This document shows, one piece after another, positions 1 through 9,580 of a stretch of 42,125 nucleotides of DNA. Each line of letters opens with the position of its first letter. Within the stretch, counting starts at the first letter, position 1. Under the pieces are notes generated by a model, which saw only the letters and a program-made list of their open reading frames with translations, was not told where the DNA came from and did not search any database. Origin of the DNA: Acaryochloris sp. IP29b_bin.148. GTDB taxonomy: Bacteria > Cyanobacteriota > Cyanobacteriia > Thermosynechococcales > Thermosynechococcaceae. The translations under genes were made by a program, and so were the position numbers. The DNA lies in assembly GCF_028285565.1 (NCBI RefSeq), contig NZ_JANQOY010000174.1, positions 1-42,125 on the forward strand, read 5' to 3'.

Positions 1-171
1 CGAAATGTAAATTCTATCAAATCTTATACAGAGAAAGGTTTTCAGATTAGTTCATAAAATGAAACTTAGTTGATCCTTTTTAGCCAACTCTACTTATGCT
101 CAAAGACGGAGTGAACAGGCACTGCCAATTGATTCACCCAATTGATGCCAGACCCGAATGCGGAGAGTGCC

Positions 172-1866
172 ATGTATGATCATCAGCACCTAATACAGCA
201 GTTACGGCAACTCAATGGCAAAGGATACAAGGGATATCAATCCCTGCGGGGAGACTACCAGTTTCCTGAATTTACGCTGATTCTGGATCGGATCCAACGT
301 GATCCCTTTGCTCGGCCCAGTCAATGCCGCGTGCAAATTCCACAGCAAATTGCTGGTTTTTCGCCAGAACTATACGCCAATCATAGTCGAGCAGTGGGGT
401 TGCGAGATTTTCTCACGCGTCGGTTTAGTCAGATGACTCAACACCATCAGCAGCGTACTGGCACAGGCAATAGTGGACGGATTGCCATTGCTCAGCCGGG
501 GCCAGAAATTTTGGAGCGGACCACTGCCTTGATCGACGATCAGCAGGTTGAGCTGCGATTCTCGGTGGGGTTGCCTGCCCAAGGACGACGGGTTGATGGC
601 GATCAGGCGGCCCACTTATTCGGTGAGCAGATTCCCCAATGGGTCGCCAGGTTGTACTATCCTCAACTCTCTGCTCAGCACCTCCAACTCCATATTGATA
701 TTAATGAAGATGCAGACTGGTTACGGCAACGGTTGCACGCACAGGGGTTGGTGGCCTTTGTCGCCAACGGTGCGATTCTGCCTCGGCAGAGTGGTATTGC
801 CACCCAGCCTCTAGCATCAGCCATACCGTTTCAATCGCCTCCGTCTTTACAGGTTGAGTTTGATTGTCCCCATCATGGCCTGATGGCAGGGCTAGGGATT
901 CCGCAGGGGATTACCTTGATTGTGGGAGGAGGCTATCACGGCAAATCAACCTTGCTTAAAGCCTTAGAACTAGGGATTTACAACCATATTCCTGGCGATG
1001 GCCGTGAGTTTGTGGTGACAGATATGGATGCGGTCAAAATTCGAGCCGAGGAGGGACGTCCTGTAACGCATTTAGATCTGTCTCCATTGATTAATCATCT
1101 TCCCCATCAGCAAGCCACCACGGCGTTTTGCACCACCAATGCCAGTGGTAGCACCTCTCAGGCGGCCAATATCCTGGAAGCTCTAGAGCTTCAGGCCAAA
1201 GTGTTGCTCCTGGATGAAGATACAACCGCTACAAATTTAATGATCCGCGATCGCAGAATGCAAGCCCTAATCGCTAAAGACCAAGAACCCATTACGCCAT
1301 TGATTGATCAAATTCGCCCCCTGTACGAGAATCACGGCGTTTCCAGCGTTCTCGTGATGGGAGGCAGTGGTGATTACTTTGAGGTGGCTGATACGGTGGT
1401 TGCTATGTCTGCCTATCGGCCCGAAAACGTAACGGAGCAGGCCCATGCGATCGCAGCTCAATACCCCAGCGATCGCACCTGTGAACTCAGCCAACCCATC
1501 GGTGCCAGACCGTCTCGAAGCATCCACCTGGATCCGGCGATGCTGGTCTGGAAGGGCCGACCCGCCAAGGTAAAAGTGCATGATTTGCGAGAAATTATTT
1601 TAGGTAGAGATGCGATCAATCTCAGCCAGGTCGAACAATTGGTAGAGCCAGGGCAATTGCGGGCCATTGCAGCTGCGATCGTACTCTTACATCAACAGCC
1701 CTCCACAGCGGCTTTGACCACCATCCTTCAGGACATCATGTCCAGACTAACCACATCGGGACTATCCACGCTGAGTTCCTTTCCCGAAGGCGATTTTGTC
1801 CAGTTTCGGCGATTTGAGCTAGCCGCTGCCCTTAATCGCTGGCGTTCACTCAAAATAGGAGATTAG
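172..1866 (+). CDS. ABC_ATPase-family (PF09818-type) P-loop protein
   Basis: Predicted ATPase of the stand-alone ABC_ATPase family, whose cellular role is not established. From the chosen ATG it is 564 residues. The N-terminal half has no recognised motif. A P-loop GGGYHGKST lies at about residues 252-260, and a Walker-B-like LLLDED precedes TTATNLM about 90 residues later; all of these are typical of the family. There is no transmembrane segment and no permease partner nearby, so a transport role is unlikely. The start at 172 is preferred because GGAG sits 6 bases upstream; a TTG/ATG pair at 142/145 in the same frame would add about 10 residues. The next gene, 129 bases downstream on the same strand, is functionally unrelated. 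Family assignment is fairly sure; function is unknown. Confidence 0.8.
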   Translation: MYDHQHLIQQLRQLNGKGYKGYQSLRGDYQFPEFTLILDRIQRDPFARPSQCRVQIPQQIAGFSPELYANHSRAVGLRDFLTRRFSQMTQHHQQRTGTGNSGRIAIAQPGPEILERTTALIDDQQVELRFSVGLPAQGRRVDGDQAAHLFGEQIPQWVARLYYPQLSAQHLQLHIDINEDADWLRQRLHAQGLVAFVANGAILPRQSGIATQPLASAIPFQSPPSLQVEFDCPHHGLMAGLGIPQGITLIVGGGYHGKSTLLKALELGIYNHIPGDGREFVVTDMDAVKIRAEEGRPVTHLDLSPLINHLPHQQATTAFCTTNASGSTSQAANILEALELQAKVLLLDEDTTATNLMIRDRRMQALIAKDQEPITPLIDQIRPLYENHGVSSVLVMGGSGDYFEVADTVVAMSAYRPENVTEQAHAIAAQYPSDRTCELSQPIGARPSRSIHLDPAMLVWKGRPAKVKVHDLREIILGRDAINLSQVEQLVEPGQLRAIAAAIVLLHQQPSTAALTTILQDIMSRLTTSGLSTLSSFPEGDFVQFRRFELAAALNRWRSLKIGD

Positions 1867-1921
1867 GGGGTCAAAACGTTGCTGAACGCTGATGTCCTTC
1901 GCCATGACAGAATAGGACAGA

Positions 1922-1952
1922 TTTTCCAGCACTCGGGTAGAGTTCTGGAAAA
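1922..1952. promoter_or_regulatory. strong stem-loop between ABC_ATPase gene and speD-speE fusion
   Basis: TTTTCCAG at 1922-1929 pairs with CTGGAAAA at 1945-1952. Inside it ACTC (1931-1934) pairs with GAGT (1940-1943), leaving one C/T mismatch and a 5-base loop. That gives a 12-pair hairpin 43 bases before the downstream start codon. The usual U-run is missing (AAAACCCTTTA follows), so it is either a poor terminator of the upstream gene or a leader hairpin of the polyamine gene. Confidence 0.5.
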
Positions 1953-1995
1953 CCCTTTATCGTCCTAAGCCCTATCTTCATTTTCTTCAGCATCC

Positions 1996-3282
1996 ATGAA
2001 CTCCCTCGGCAGACATATACTCGTTGAATTTTATGATGGCTCTGCAGAGATCCTCAATGATGTTCTTCTGATCGAAAACAGCATGCTAGAAGCGGCTCAG
2101 GAATCAGGAGCCACGATTATCAGCTCCGAATTTCACCGATTTCCTCCAAGTGGGGTTTCAGGCTTTCTGGTTCTCCAAGAAAGTCATTTTGCCATCCATA
2201 CCTGGCCCGAATATGGCTATGCTGCCCTCGATCTATTTACTTGTGGGACATCCGTTAATCCCTGGATTGCCTATGAAATCCTCAAAAGCGCTTTTCACGC
2301 CGACCACGGATCGGCTTTAGAACTAAATCGAGGGCAATTGCATTTACTGGAAACAGTAGAAGCTGACTTGAAGCAAACCGAGGAGATCGCCACCTATCCA
2401 AACACTAATCCACAGGAAAAAAGAACCATCTGGTTTACGGAGCGCAACGATAATATCGCGTTCTCTATTCGCCATCGAGGAGGCTGGATCTTTCGAGAAA
2501 AGTCTCCCTATCAAACAGTGGAAGTTTTAGACACCTTTGAGTATGGCAAAATGCTCGTTATTGATAACCGGGTGATGTGTAGTGAGGCAGATGAACGAGC
2601 CTATCACGAGATGATCGTCCATGTGCCCCTATTGACCCATGCTGCTCGTAAAGTGCTGGTGATTGGCGGCGGCGACGGCGGTTGCGTCCGGGAAATTTTT
2701 CGCCATCCCCAGGTTGAACAAGTAACCCTCGTGGAAATTGATGAAGTGGTTGTCAAAGCCGCGAAGAAACATCTGTCCACCCTCTCCCTCGCACTGAACC
2801 ATTCCAAGCTACAACTTATCATTGGGGATGGTATTGAATTTGTGGGGAAGACGAATGATGACACCTACGATCTAATCATTGTCGATGTCTCAGAACCGGT
2901 GGGTTGCTCAACCGCATTGCTGACAAAAGACTTTTATCAACAGATTCACCGTATTTTGTCGGTGGGTGGGGTAATGGTCACTCAAAGTGAGTCCCCTCGG
3001 TTAAGTCAGTCTAAGTTTTCGGAACGATATGGTGATTTAAACCAAATATTTGGGGCCTCACAGGTGCATTGCTATCTCGCGTTTATCTCAACTTACCCGA
3101 CTGGAATTTGGAGTTTCGCCTACTGTGCGAAAACGGGTCCCCACCCACTACATGATTTTGATCCACAGCAGGCTCAACAATTTGCCCAAGATCATCAATT
3201 GGCCTACTACAACCCAAGTGTTCACCAAGCAGCCTTTTGCTTGCCCACCTTTGTCAAAAATATGATCACAATGCGGCTCTAG
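1996..3282 (+). CDS. speD-speE: fused AdoMet decarboxylase (SpeD/SpeH type) - spermidine synthase
   Basis: This 428-residue protein joins two consecutive enzymes of polyamine synthesis. Residues 1 to about 125 are a class-1b AdoMet decarboxylase. Ser63 in ESHFAIHTWPE is the expected self-cleavage site that becomes the pyruvoyl group, and His68 and Cys83 sit exactly where the Thermotoga-type enzyme has its processing and catalytic residues. Residues from about 140 on are a spermidine synthase/aminopropyltransferase, with the AdoMet-binding GGGDGG at 224-229, the catalytic-loop Asp297 in DVSEPVG, and the C-terminal YPTGIWSFAYC block. Decarboxylated AdoMet made by the first domain is the aminopropyl donor of the second. 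Glu300 replaces the Asp usual in the DxxD amine-binding loop, which could alter the accepted diamine. No clear Shine-Dalgarno is seen. Domain calls are secure; substrates are inferred. Confidence 0.9.
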   Translation: MNSLGRHILVEFYDGSAEILNDVLLIENSMLEAAQESGATIISSEFHRFPPSGVSGFLVLQESHFAIHTWPEYGYAALDLFTCGTSVNPWIAYEILKSAFHADHGSALELNRGQLHLLETVEADLKQTEEIATYPNTNPQEKRTIWFTERNDNIAFSIRHRGGWIFREKSPYQTVEVLDTFEYGKMLVIDNRVMCSEADERAYHEMIVHVPLLTHAARKVLVIGGGDGGCVREIFRHPQVEQVTLVEIDEVVVKAAKKHLSTLSLALNHSKLQLIIGDGIEFVGKTNDDTYDLIIVDVSEPVGCSTALLTKDFYQQIHRILSVGGVMVTQSESPRLSQSKFSERYGDLNQIFGASQVHCYLAFISTYPTGIWSFAYCAKTGPHPLHDFDPQQAQQFAQDHQLAYYNPSVHQAAFCLPTFVKNMITMRL

Positions 3283-3388
3283 ACGCTTAGGACGCTGAAT
3301 AAACGGACGATGGGCACCCCAAAATTGCAGCGGTTTGTCATCTTGGCTCACTGTTATGGATTGTCTAAAAATGCTGATCAACCAATCG

Positions 3389-4387
3389 CTAGCGTTGCCA
3401 TTGGAAGATAGCAGCTCCCCAGCTGAGGCCCGCTCCAAATCCCGATGCTGCGATGGTATCACCGGGCTTGATCTGACCTTGCCTGACTGTTTCATCTAAG
3501 GCCAAAGGGATTGAGGCAGCAGAGGTATTGCCATAATTGGCCATATTGCTGATCACTTTTTCTGCAGGCATTTTTAAGCGTTTCGCAACGGCATCTAGAA
3601 TGCGTTGGTTCGCTTGATGTAACAGTAGCCAATCAATATCTGCAGTGCTGAGGTTGGCTTGAAATAAGGCTTTTTCGATGACCTCAGGGACCCGGTTGAC
3701 GGCAAAGCGATAGACTTCTTTACCATTCATAGAAATAGGCTGATAGGTCCCCTGAGCGACCTCCATTCCTTGAGTCAGTGGGCGGGCTTTACCTTTATAG
3801 TTCACATTAAGACAATCATGCAGACAGCCATCACTATGCAAGGCAAATCCCAACAGGCGATCGTTCTCGTTTGCCTGTAAAACGACGGCGCCAGCTCCGT
3901 CGCCAAACAATACGCAGGAGCGCCGATCGGTCCAATCGACCCAACGGGAAAGCACATCAGCCCCGATAAGTAAAATATTGCGATACACCCCTGTACGGAT
4001 AAATTGGGCGGCGGTAATCAAGCCAAATACAAACCCGGAGCAGGCGGCTGTCAAATCAAAGGCAACGGCGTGCTTTGCCCCCAGCTCAGCCTGTATCTGA
4101 CAGGCGCTGCCAAATAAATCATCGGGGGTTGAGGTAGCCAACAAAATCAAATCAATATCCGTGGCCGCAACTTGAGCCATTGATAAAGCGTTTTGGGCTG
4201 CGATCGCACCCAAATGCGCCAAAGACTCTTGAGCGTTCGCTAAATGCCGAGAGCGAATGCCTGTACGGGTGGCAATCCACTCATCCGACGTATCCACTAT
4301 TTGACTAAGGCCATGATTATCCAGTGATGCAGCAGGAGATGCTGAACCGCTCCCCGTTACTGCCATACCAGCGGCCAGATACTGCAC
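3389..4387 (-). CDS. fabH: 3-oxoacyl-ACP synthase III (KAS III)
   Basis: Starts fatty-acid elongation by condensing acetyl-CoA with malonyl-ACP in the cytoplasm. The catalytic triad is present: Cys116 (AACSGF), His257 (LLHQANQR) and Asn287 (ANYGNTSAAS), counted from the GTG at 4387. The N-terminal block TGSGSASP followed by VDTSDEWI is typical. The GTG start is chosen because GGAG lies 7 bases upstream and the codon begins 2 bases after the plsX stop, giving 332 residues, normal for the family; ATG at 4366 is the alternative. It follows plsX in what is very likely one operon, the usual cyanobacterial arrangement. It ends convergently with the speD-speE fusion, with about 106 bases between them. 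Confidence 0.95.
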   Translation of the reverse strand: MQYLAAGMAVTGSGSASPAASLDNHGLSQIVDTSDEWIATRTGIRSRHLANAQESLAHLGAIAAQNALSMAQVAATDIDLILLATSTPDDLFGSACQIQAELGAKHAVAFDLTAACSGFVFGLITAAQFIRTGVYRNILLIGADVLSRWVDWTDRRSCVLFGDGAGAVVLQANENDRLLGFALHSDGCLHDCLNVNYKGKARPLTQGMEVAQGTYQPISMNGKEVYRFAVNRVPEVIEKALFQANLSTADIDWLLLHQANQRILDAVAKRLKMPAEKVISNMANYGNTSAASIPLALDETVRQGQIKPGDTIAASGFGAGLSWGAAIFQWQR

Positions 4388-4389
4388 AA

Positions 4390-5424
4390 CTATTCTCCAT
4401 TGGAGGCAGAAGCCACCGTCTGTTGATAGCAAGACTGAATACGTTGGGACACTTGGTTATCCGCCGCTTCTTTTGCCAGTCGGATAGCATTAAAAATAGA
4501 GGGAGCTTGGGAACTGCCGTGGCTAATAATACACACGCCTGCAACACCTAAAAGTAAGCCACCCCCATGTTCAGCATGATCCATACGCTGCTTGATTCGG
4601 CGCAAATTAGGCTTGAGAATACTGGTTCCCACCTTGCCATGAATACCTCTAGGCAGCTCTTCTCGTAAAATTTGCAGGGCAACTTCACCGACAGCCTCTG
4701 CAAATTTCAGCAAGATATTGCCCGTAAAGCCATCACAGACAATGACATCAAACTGGCCTGAGAGAACATCCCGACCTTCAGCATTGCCAATAAAGTCAAT
4801 ATGAGGATTCTGTTCAAGCTGTTGATAGGTTTGAACAGCGACCTCATTGCCCTTACAGGGCTCCTCGCCAATATTCAGCAACCCCACTTTGGGGGCTTCG
4901 GTTCCTAGCACAAATTGGCTGTAGATGGTGCCCATTGTGGCAAATTGGTCTAGAAAACTAGGCCGGCAGTCAACATTGGCACCCACATCCAGCACCAACA
5001 CAGGTTTCCCCGCAATAATAGTTGGGAAAACGCCACCAATCGCAGGACGATCAATACCTGGAATCCGTCCTAATCGCAGTAATGCTGCTGCCATTGCTGC
5101 ACCTGAGTGGCCTGCTGACACCACTGCGTCGGCCTGCTGCTTTTTAACTAAATCCATCGCCACATTAATCGACGCCTTCCGTTTACGGCGCAGGGCGCTA
5201 ATGGGCTCTTCATGCATTTCAATCATCCCTTCCGCAGGGATGATCTCAACTGGAACAGACTCAGTATGATTTTTTATCGAGGTTTGGAGGCGATCTGGAT
5301 CGCCCACCAAGAGAATATCTGCATCTAATTCTGCTTGGGCTCTAAGAGCTCCAGCAACAATTTCATCTGGGGCATGGTCACCCCCCATGGCATCAATAGC
5401 AATTCGTGCGCGAGTGGCTCCCAT
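4390..5424 (-). CDS. plsX: phosphate acyltransferase PlsX
   Basis: Makes acyl-phosphate from acyl-ACP and phosphate, the donor for the first acylation of glycerol-3-phosphate in membrane lipid synthesis; a peripheral membrane enzyme in known cases. The 344 residues start with IAIDAMGGDHAP, the family signature, and carry GGVFPT, LLNIGEEP and CDGFTGN further on, all typical PlsX blocks. Length is normal. The gene is directly upstream of fabH, whose GTG begins 2 bases beyond its stop, suggesting translational coupling and shared control of fatty acid and phospholipid synthesis. About 440 bases without a gene lie upstream, likely holding the promoter. Confidence 0.96.
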   Translation of the reverse strand: MGATRARIAIDAMGGDHAPDEIVAGALRAQAELDADILLVGDPDRLQTSIKNHTESVPVEIIPAEGMIEMHEEPISALRRKRKASINVAMDLVKKQQADAVVSAGHSGAAMAAALLRLGRIPGIDRPAIGGVFPTIIAGKPVLVLDVGANVDCRPSFLDQFATMGTIYSQFVLGTEAPKVGLLNIGEEPCKGNEVAVQTYQQLEQNPHIDFIGNAEGRDVLSGQFDVIVCDGFTGNILLKFAEAVGEVALQILREELPRGIHGKVGTSILKPNLRRIKQRMDHAEHGGGLLLGVAGVCIISHGSSQAPSIFNAIRLAKEAADNQVSQRIQSCYQQTVASASNGE

Positions 5425-5863
5425 GTGGCAATCTTGTAGAATCTTTAAGCATTTTAGCAGATTGTCTTAGTCTAACTTAACGGAATTTACTAAACTCACA
5501 AACTGAGATGAAATGAATTCCATGTAAGCAGAGCGAAACTTAGTATCCAAGTTCGCATCCATTCAGGCTCTCAGCCAAAACATATCCCCCACTTGGATGC
5601 CAACCCTAGCATCATCCTATAACACTGTTCCCCTGCTAACCAAAACAACCACCTTCAAGCAGCAAGCGTACAATTGAGAATCTCGATACTTCTGCTTGGA
5701 TGGTCGCCTGGCTTCAGGAAATCCCTGAATGAACGGCAGTTTAGCAATGGTAAAGACCAACGGATCGTGGATCTCTATCTCAAAAAGTCGAGTGAGCTGA
5801 GCAGTGTTGATGCACAACCCATTTTTAATTTTGCAAACTGCTGATGCAATTCAACAGTGAAAT
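5425..5863. other. intergenic, no convincing gene
   Basis: Between plsX and tRNA-Leu. It should hold the plsX-fabH promoter on the minus strand. A 66-codon minus-strand reading frame (5617-5817) has no ribosome site and no recognisable motif. No clear terminator, repeat or RNA was seen. Confidence 0.4.
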
Positions 5864-5944
5864 GCGGACGAAAGGACTTGAACCTTCACACTTTGCAGTA
5901 CTAGAACCTAAATCTAGCGCGTCTACCAATTCCGCCACGTCCGC
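5864..5944 (-). tRNA. trnL-UAG: tRNA-Leu (anticodon UAG)
   Basis: An 81-base class II tRNA. The 7-pair acceptor stem GCGGACG/CGTCCGC is perfect. The D-arm contains the TGGTAGACGC block usual in tRNA-Leu, the anticodon stem CTAGA/TCTAG closes the loop TTTAGGT (anticodon TAG), and the T-arm contains GGTTCAAGTCC. The variable arm is long, as expected for Leu. CCA is not encoded, as is common in cyanobacteria. It reads CUA and probably other CUN codons. No other tRNA is next to it. Confidence 0.97.
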
Positions 5945-6264
5945 AAATTTGGCTTTAATATCATAACCTAGCTTTAGACGTATCAGCTCTTTTTCGAAAA
6001 AAATAGTCTTTTGAGAATACGGTTGAGCATAAATTCAATCCAGCACAGAGATGTAGCTGAAACGCTGCGAGAAAGCATAGTCTGCTTTGAGGGCTTTGAT
6101 GTCGTATATTCCAGGGGCGTTTTTGAGTGACGACACTGCATTGAGTGAACGGCTTAAGCGACTGAAAAAGATCTAAACCCCATTGACACAATTTGAAGAT
6201 CTACCCCGGATTGATTGAGGGTAAGCTTTTGTTCAGAGAGCACAGTTTGGGCATTAACGAGGCG
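5945..6264. other. intergenic between tRNA-Leu and DUF445 gene
   Basis: Probably carries the divergent promoters of tRNA-Leu (minus) and the DUF445 gene (plus). The last 72 bases could belong to the DUF445 gene if its TTG at 6193 is used. A 76-codon minus-strand frame (5961-6191) looks non-coding. Nothing else was recognised. Confidence 0.35.
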
Positions 6265-7500
6265 ATGGTATTGGACTGGTCTACCTTTGGTGTTGTAATT
6301 GTGCCACCGATCGCAGGGGGTATCATTGGCTATTTCACCAATGATCTGGCTATTTCCATGCTGTTTAAGCCCTATCGTGCCATTAAGGTAGGCAATCGCC
6401 GATTACCCTTTACACCGGGTCTGATTCCCCGCAATCAGGAGCGGTTGGCCCAGAAGGTGTCAGATGCGATTATGACCTCTCTGCTCACCCCCGAAGAGCT
6501 GCAAGCGATTGCTCAACGGTTGCTGCAAACTGAGCGAGTGCAAGGCGCCATTTTGTGGCTATTGCAACTTGCCTTAGATCAGGTGAAATCTGACCAAGAT
6601 CAAAGAAGCGTCAAGATTTTAGCCAATATCTTGCGAGACTTTGCCGACCAGTCCTTACCCCGTATCATCGTCGCCTTAGCCCGACGGGAAGATTTTCTCC
6701 AAGATCAACTGGACCAAGTCTTTGATCAGGTCTTACTGGATTTGCAGCTCACCGATGAGCAAGCCCAACAACTGGCGAATTGGATTATCACTGTTGTTGT
6801 GCCGCCCGATACCCTCCGGTTATTGCTGATTGACTTTCTCACCGATCGCAATATTGCCATTTTGGATCAGGATTTGCGGACTAAAACTAGCGGTACATAT
6901 TGGTGGGTTGCCAACGTGATGGGGGCTCAAAGTGCCCTGATTCGGCTACGGACCTTTTGTATCGAAGAGAAATTGGCTTGTAATGCCATATTGGCAGAGC
7001 TGTTCGTGTCCTTGAGTATTCGTCAGCGTTTTATTGAATGGTTGGCCAGTCTCTCGCTCCAAAACCTGCCAGTGCGCACTGTACGCCAACTACGACAACA
7101 GTTTCGGGAAAGCGTGCGGGGATATACGCAAAACAAAGGGGTCTCTGTCTTGCAAAATTTGGGAACCTCCGTTGATTGGAATGAAACAGCAACCCTAATC
7201 GTTAACCGATTACGCACGTCCGAAGTCGTCGCTACCTCTCTGAAGGACATCAGTGAAGACCTCGCCCTTATCCTAGAACGCTATTTAGAACGGGATTTAG
7301 AGATGATTGTAATCAAGGCCCTCCCCATTTTAAATCTCGATCAGGTGATTATTGATCGCGTTAAACGCACGGCTCCCGAAGATCTGGAGACAGCGATTCA
7401 GGGCATTGTCAAAACTGAATTACGGGCCATCGTGATTTTGGGCGGTGTATTGGGTATTGTGATTGGACTGATCCAATCCGCCATTTTGTTATTTTCTTGA
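6265..7500 (+). CDS. DUF445 family membrane protein
   Basis: A 411-residue DUF445 (YheB-like) protein of unknown function, conserved in cyanobacteria. The N-terminus has a hydrophobic segment followed by [19 protein letters not shown], and then [11 protein letters not shown]; both are family hallmarks. The middle is long and helical and may fold into coiled bundles. A hydrophobic C-terminal anchor, [17 protein letters not shown], ends the protein, so both ends appear membrane-associated. The ATG at 6265 places the hydrophobic segment right at the N-terminus. The in-frame TTG at 6193 would add 24 residues and cannot be excluded, as neither start has a strong ribosome site. The next gene on the same strand begins 146 bases downstream. 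Confidence 0.8.
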   Translation: MVLDWSTFGVVIVPPIAGGIIGYFTNDLAISMLFKPYRAIKVGNRRLPFTPGLIPRNQERLAQKVSDAIMTSLLTPEELQAIAQRLLQTERVQGAILWLLQLALDQVKSDQDQRSVKILANILRDFADQSLPRIIVALARREDFLQDQLDQVFDQVLLDLQLTDEQAQQLANWIITVVVPPDTLRLLLIDFLTDRNIAILDQDLRTKTSGTYWWVANVMGAQSALIRLRTFCIEEKLACNAILAELFVSLSIRQRFIEWLASLSLQNLPVRTVRQLRQQFRESVRGYTQNKGVSVLQNLGTSVDWNETATLIVNRLRTSEVVATSLKDISEDLALILERYLERDLEMIVIKALPILNLDQVIIDRVKRTAPEDLETAIQGIVKTELRAIVILGGVLGIVIGLIQSAILLFS

Positions 7501-7646
7501 AGCTAGTTAGAGTTCACCCATTTTTGGTGCCCTGCCTGCTTAGTTTAAGAATGCAGCGGAATCAGGGAAAGATAAGAAGAGAATTTGTGTTGTTTCTCTA
7601 TTATCTGATACCGAGGTTAGTCGTTTCTCCCCCTTTGACGCCAGCT

Positions 7647-8645
7647 ATGAGTTCTGAATACGAAGTAACGCCTATCAGCGATGCTCAGCCCCTTGAGCAA
7701 TCCGGACCACAGCCTATTATTCAAACCTTTAGCCTTCGTAAAACCTATCGAACGGGGTTTTGGCTGAACAAGACCGTCACCTCTCTCCAACAATGCAGTG
7801 TTCAGGTGATGCCAGGTGAAACCTTTGGTCTATTGGGTCCAAATGGTGCAGGCAAAACCACATTATTAAAGATTCTCTTAGGCATTGCTAAACCCTCAGC
7901 CGGTAGGGGATTCCTCTTAGGGAAGCCCTTGGGCGATCGCTCGGCCAAGGAGCAGATCGGATATTTACCTGAAAATGCCTATTTCTATGACTATTTAACG
8001 GGATGGGAGTTTTTGAGGTATGCAGCGGGCATTTTTCAGATTCCACCTCAGGTTCAAAAGCGACGCATTCCAGAGCTATTGGATATGGTGGGTTTAGATC
8101 GCAAAACGGCCAAGAAGAAGCAGATGCGGCGCTATTCCAAGGGCATGTTGCAACGGGTAGGAATGGCCCAGGCCCTGATTAACGATCCTAAACTTGTCTT
8201 TTTAGACGAACCGATGTCGGGCCTTGATCCCATGGGACGGTATCAGATGCGGGAAATTATTTTATCCCTAAAAGAACAAGGTAAAACGGTCTTCTTTAAC
8301 AGCCATGTCTTGTCTGATGTGGAAATTATTTGCGATCGCGTCGCCATATTGGCCCAAGGTCAATTAATTTGCGAGGGCACCCTCGATCAACTGTTAGGAA
8401 CCCAAACTCAAACCTATCAGGTGAAAGGGCGAGCCGGAGATCCACAAATCCTCTCGGAACTGTTGGTTGATTTTGAGATGCAAGCTTCGCAATGGCATGG
8501 TCAGCTCCAAGGAGAGCCGTATACCTTCTTATCCAAACTAGAGCAAATGGACGGTACCCTCACGGAAATGAAGATGGTGCGGCAATCCTTGGAAGACTTT
8601 TTTATCCAGCAGTTGCGACAGAGAGGCATTCACAAAAGTCGCTAG
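7647..8645 (+). CDS. ABC transporter ATP-binding protein (ABC-2 export type)
   Basis: The cytoplasmic ATPase subunit of an exporter, 332 residues. Motifs in order: Walker A GPNGAGKTT (about residues 64-72), the signature YSKGMLQRVGMAQAL (about 163), Walker B LVFLDEP (about 183-189) with D-loop SGLDP, and H-loop NSHVLSDVE. The C-terminal ~90 residues after the ATPase core match the accessory tail of DrrA/NatA-like subunits. ATG 7647 is chosen because the preceding in-frame residues look like translated untranslated DNA and family similarity begins after it. No permease gene is adjacent: upstream is DUF445, downstream a convergent gene. The partner membrane subunit must therefore be elsewhere; substrate unknown. 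Confidence 0.88.
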   Translation: MSSEYEVTPISDAQPLEQSGPQPIIQTFSLRKTYRTGFWLNKTVTSLQQCSVQVMPGETFGLLGPNGAGKTTLLKILLGIAKPSAGRGFLLGKPLGDRSAKEQIGYLPENAYFYDYLTGWEFLRYAAGIFQIPPQVQKRRIPELLDMVGLDRKTAKKKQMRRYSKGMLQRVGMAQALINDPKLVFLDEPMSGLDPMGRYQMREIILSLKEQGKTVFFNSHVLSDVEIICDRVAILAQGQLICEGTLDQLLGTQTQTYQVKGRAGDPQILSELLVDFEMQASQWHGQLQGEPYTFLSKLEQMDGTLTEMKMVRQSLEDFFIQQLRQRGIHKSR

Positions 8646-9446
8646 CTATTCGCCATTGAAATCCCCGGTGGGGTCCTCATCAATGGTAGGCGCTACCTGT
8701 GAGCCGTCTGCTTCGCCTTCTCCTAAGGCAACTAACACAACCGTAATATTATCTTGTCCACCCTCTTCCTTTGCTGCTTCAATCAAAGCATTCGCAACCG
8801 TCTCACAGGGTTGCTTCGGTTGGAAGAAGGGGGCAATCTGTTCGTCCGCCAGTTCCTCCGTTAAACCATCACTACACAGCAATAACTGATCGCCTGCTTT
8901 GACATCCAGGGGCTGGATGCCCATTTCATCGAGTTCTTCTCTCCCCAAACATTGGGCTAATACATGCCGCCAGGGATGGTGACGAGCCTGATCAGGCGTT
9001 AGGAGTCCAGACTTAACGGCCTGAGAAATCCAAGTGTGATCTTCTGTGATCTGATCTAAATGAGCGTCTCGCCAGCGATAGAGCCGCGAGTCACCAATAT
9101 GAGCACACCATGGCTGTCCTTCTTCTGGGAAGAGGACGACCACAACGGTTGTTCCCATATCAGCCCGCTCTGGGTAGTCTTTCTGATTCTGAATAATAGC
9201 CTGATTGGCCTTTAGCAGTGCCTTTTCTAGTAAATCATGGGGTTGAAGTTGAGCTTGCCAGTTGTCCAGCAAAAACTCACGGATGGTATCAGCCGCAATC
9301 CGGCTAGCTTCCTCTCCACCCGCGTGGCCTCCCATGCCATCCGCCACGATAAAAAATCGACCTTCGGACTCATCAATGCTGTAGGAGTCTTGATTGGCTT
9401 TTCGAACAAGCCCTTGATCACTAAGGCCTGCAAACAGACGTTTCAT
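8646..9446 (-). CDS. PPM-type (PP2C) serine/threonine protein phosphatase
   Basis: A soluble 266-residue metal-dependent phosphatase of the bacterial Stp/PphA type that removes phosphate from Ser/Thr (and possibly Tyr) residues. Metal-binding acids are all visible: Asp20 (ANQDSY), Asp36 (VADGMGGHAGGE), Asp193 (CSDGLTEEL) and Asp232 (GQDNITVVLV). GDSRLYRW at about 118 is the central strand. No membrane segment. Its stop codon abuts the end of the convergent ABC ATPase gene with no gap. It is unrelated in sequence style to the AT-rich PP2C at 32872-34407, and is a standard core cyanobacterial type. Confidence 0.93.
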   Translation of the reverse strand: MKRLFAGLSDQGLVRKANQDSYSIDESEGRFFIVADGMGGHAGGEEASRIAADTIREFLLDNWQAQLQPHDLLEKALLKANQAIIQNQKDYPERADMGTTVVVVLFPEEGQPWCAHIGDSRLYRWRDAHLDQITEDHTWISQAVKSGLLTPDQARHHPWRHVLAQCLGREELDEMGIQPLDVKAGDQLLLCSDGLTEELADEQIAPFFQPKQPCETVANALIEAAKEEGGQDNITVVLVALGEGEADGSQVAPTIDEDPTGDFNGE

Positions 9447-9580
9447 ATTAATATCAACGATTCAATTGGTCCTCTAATGTAGTCACCGTCACTTGCAATC
9501 AAGAAGATTATACAAGGGCTCAGACATGCCAATAGTTTAGCTAAAAAGCAGAGAACCTTTTCCTATACGACTCTAGAATG

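Noticed and set aside
5617..5817. 66-codon minus-strand frame between plsX and tRNA-Leu
   Set aside because: No ribosome site or recognised motif; probably chance.
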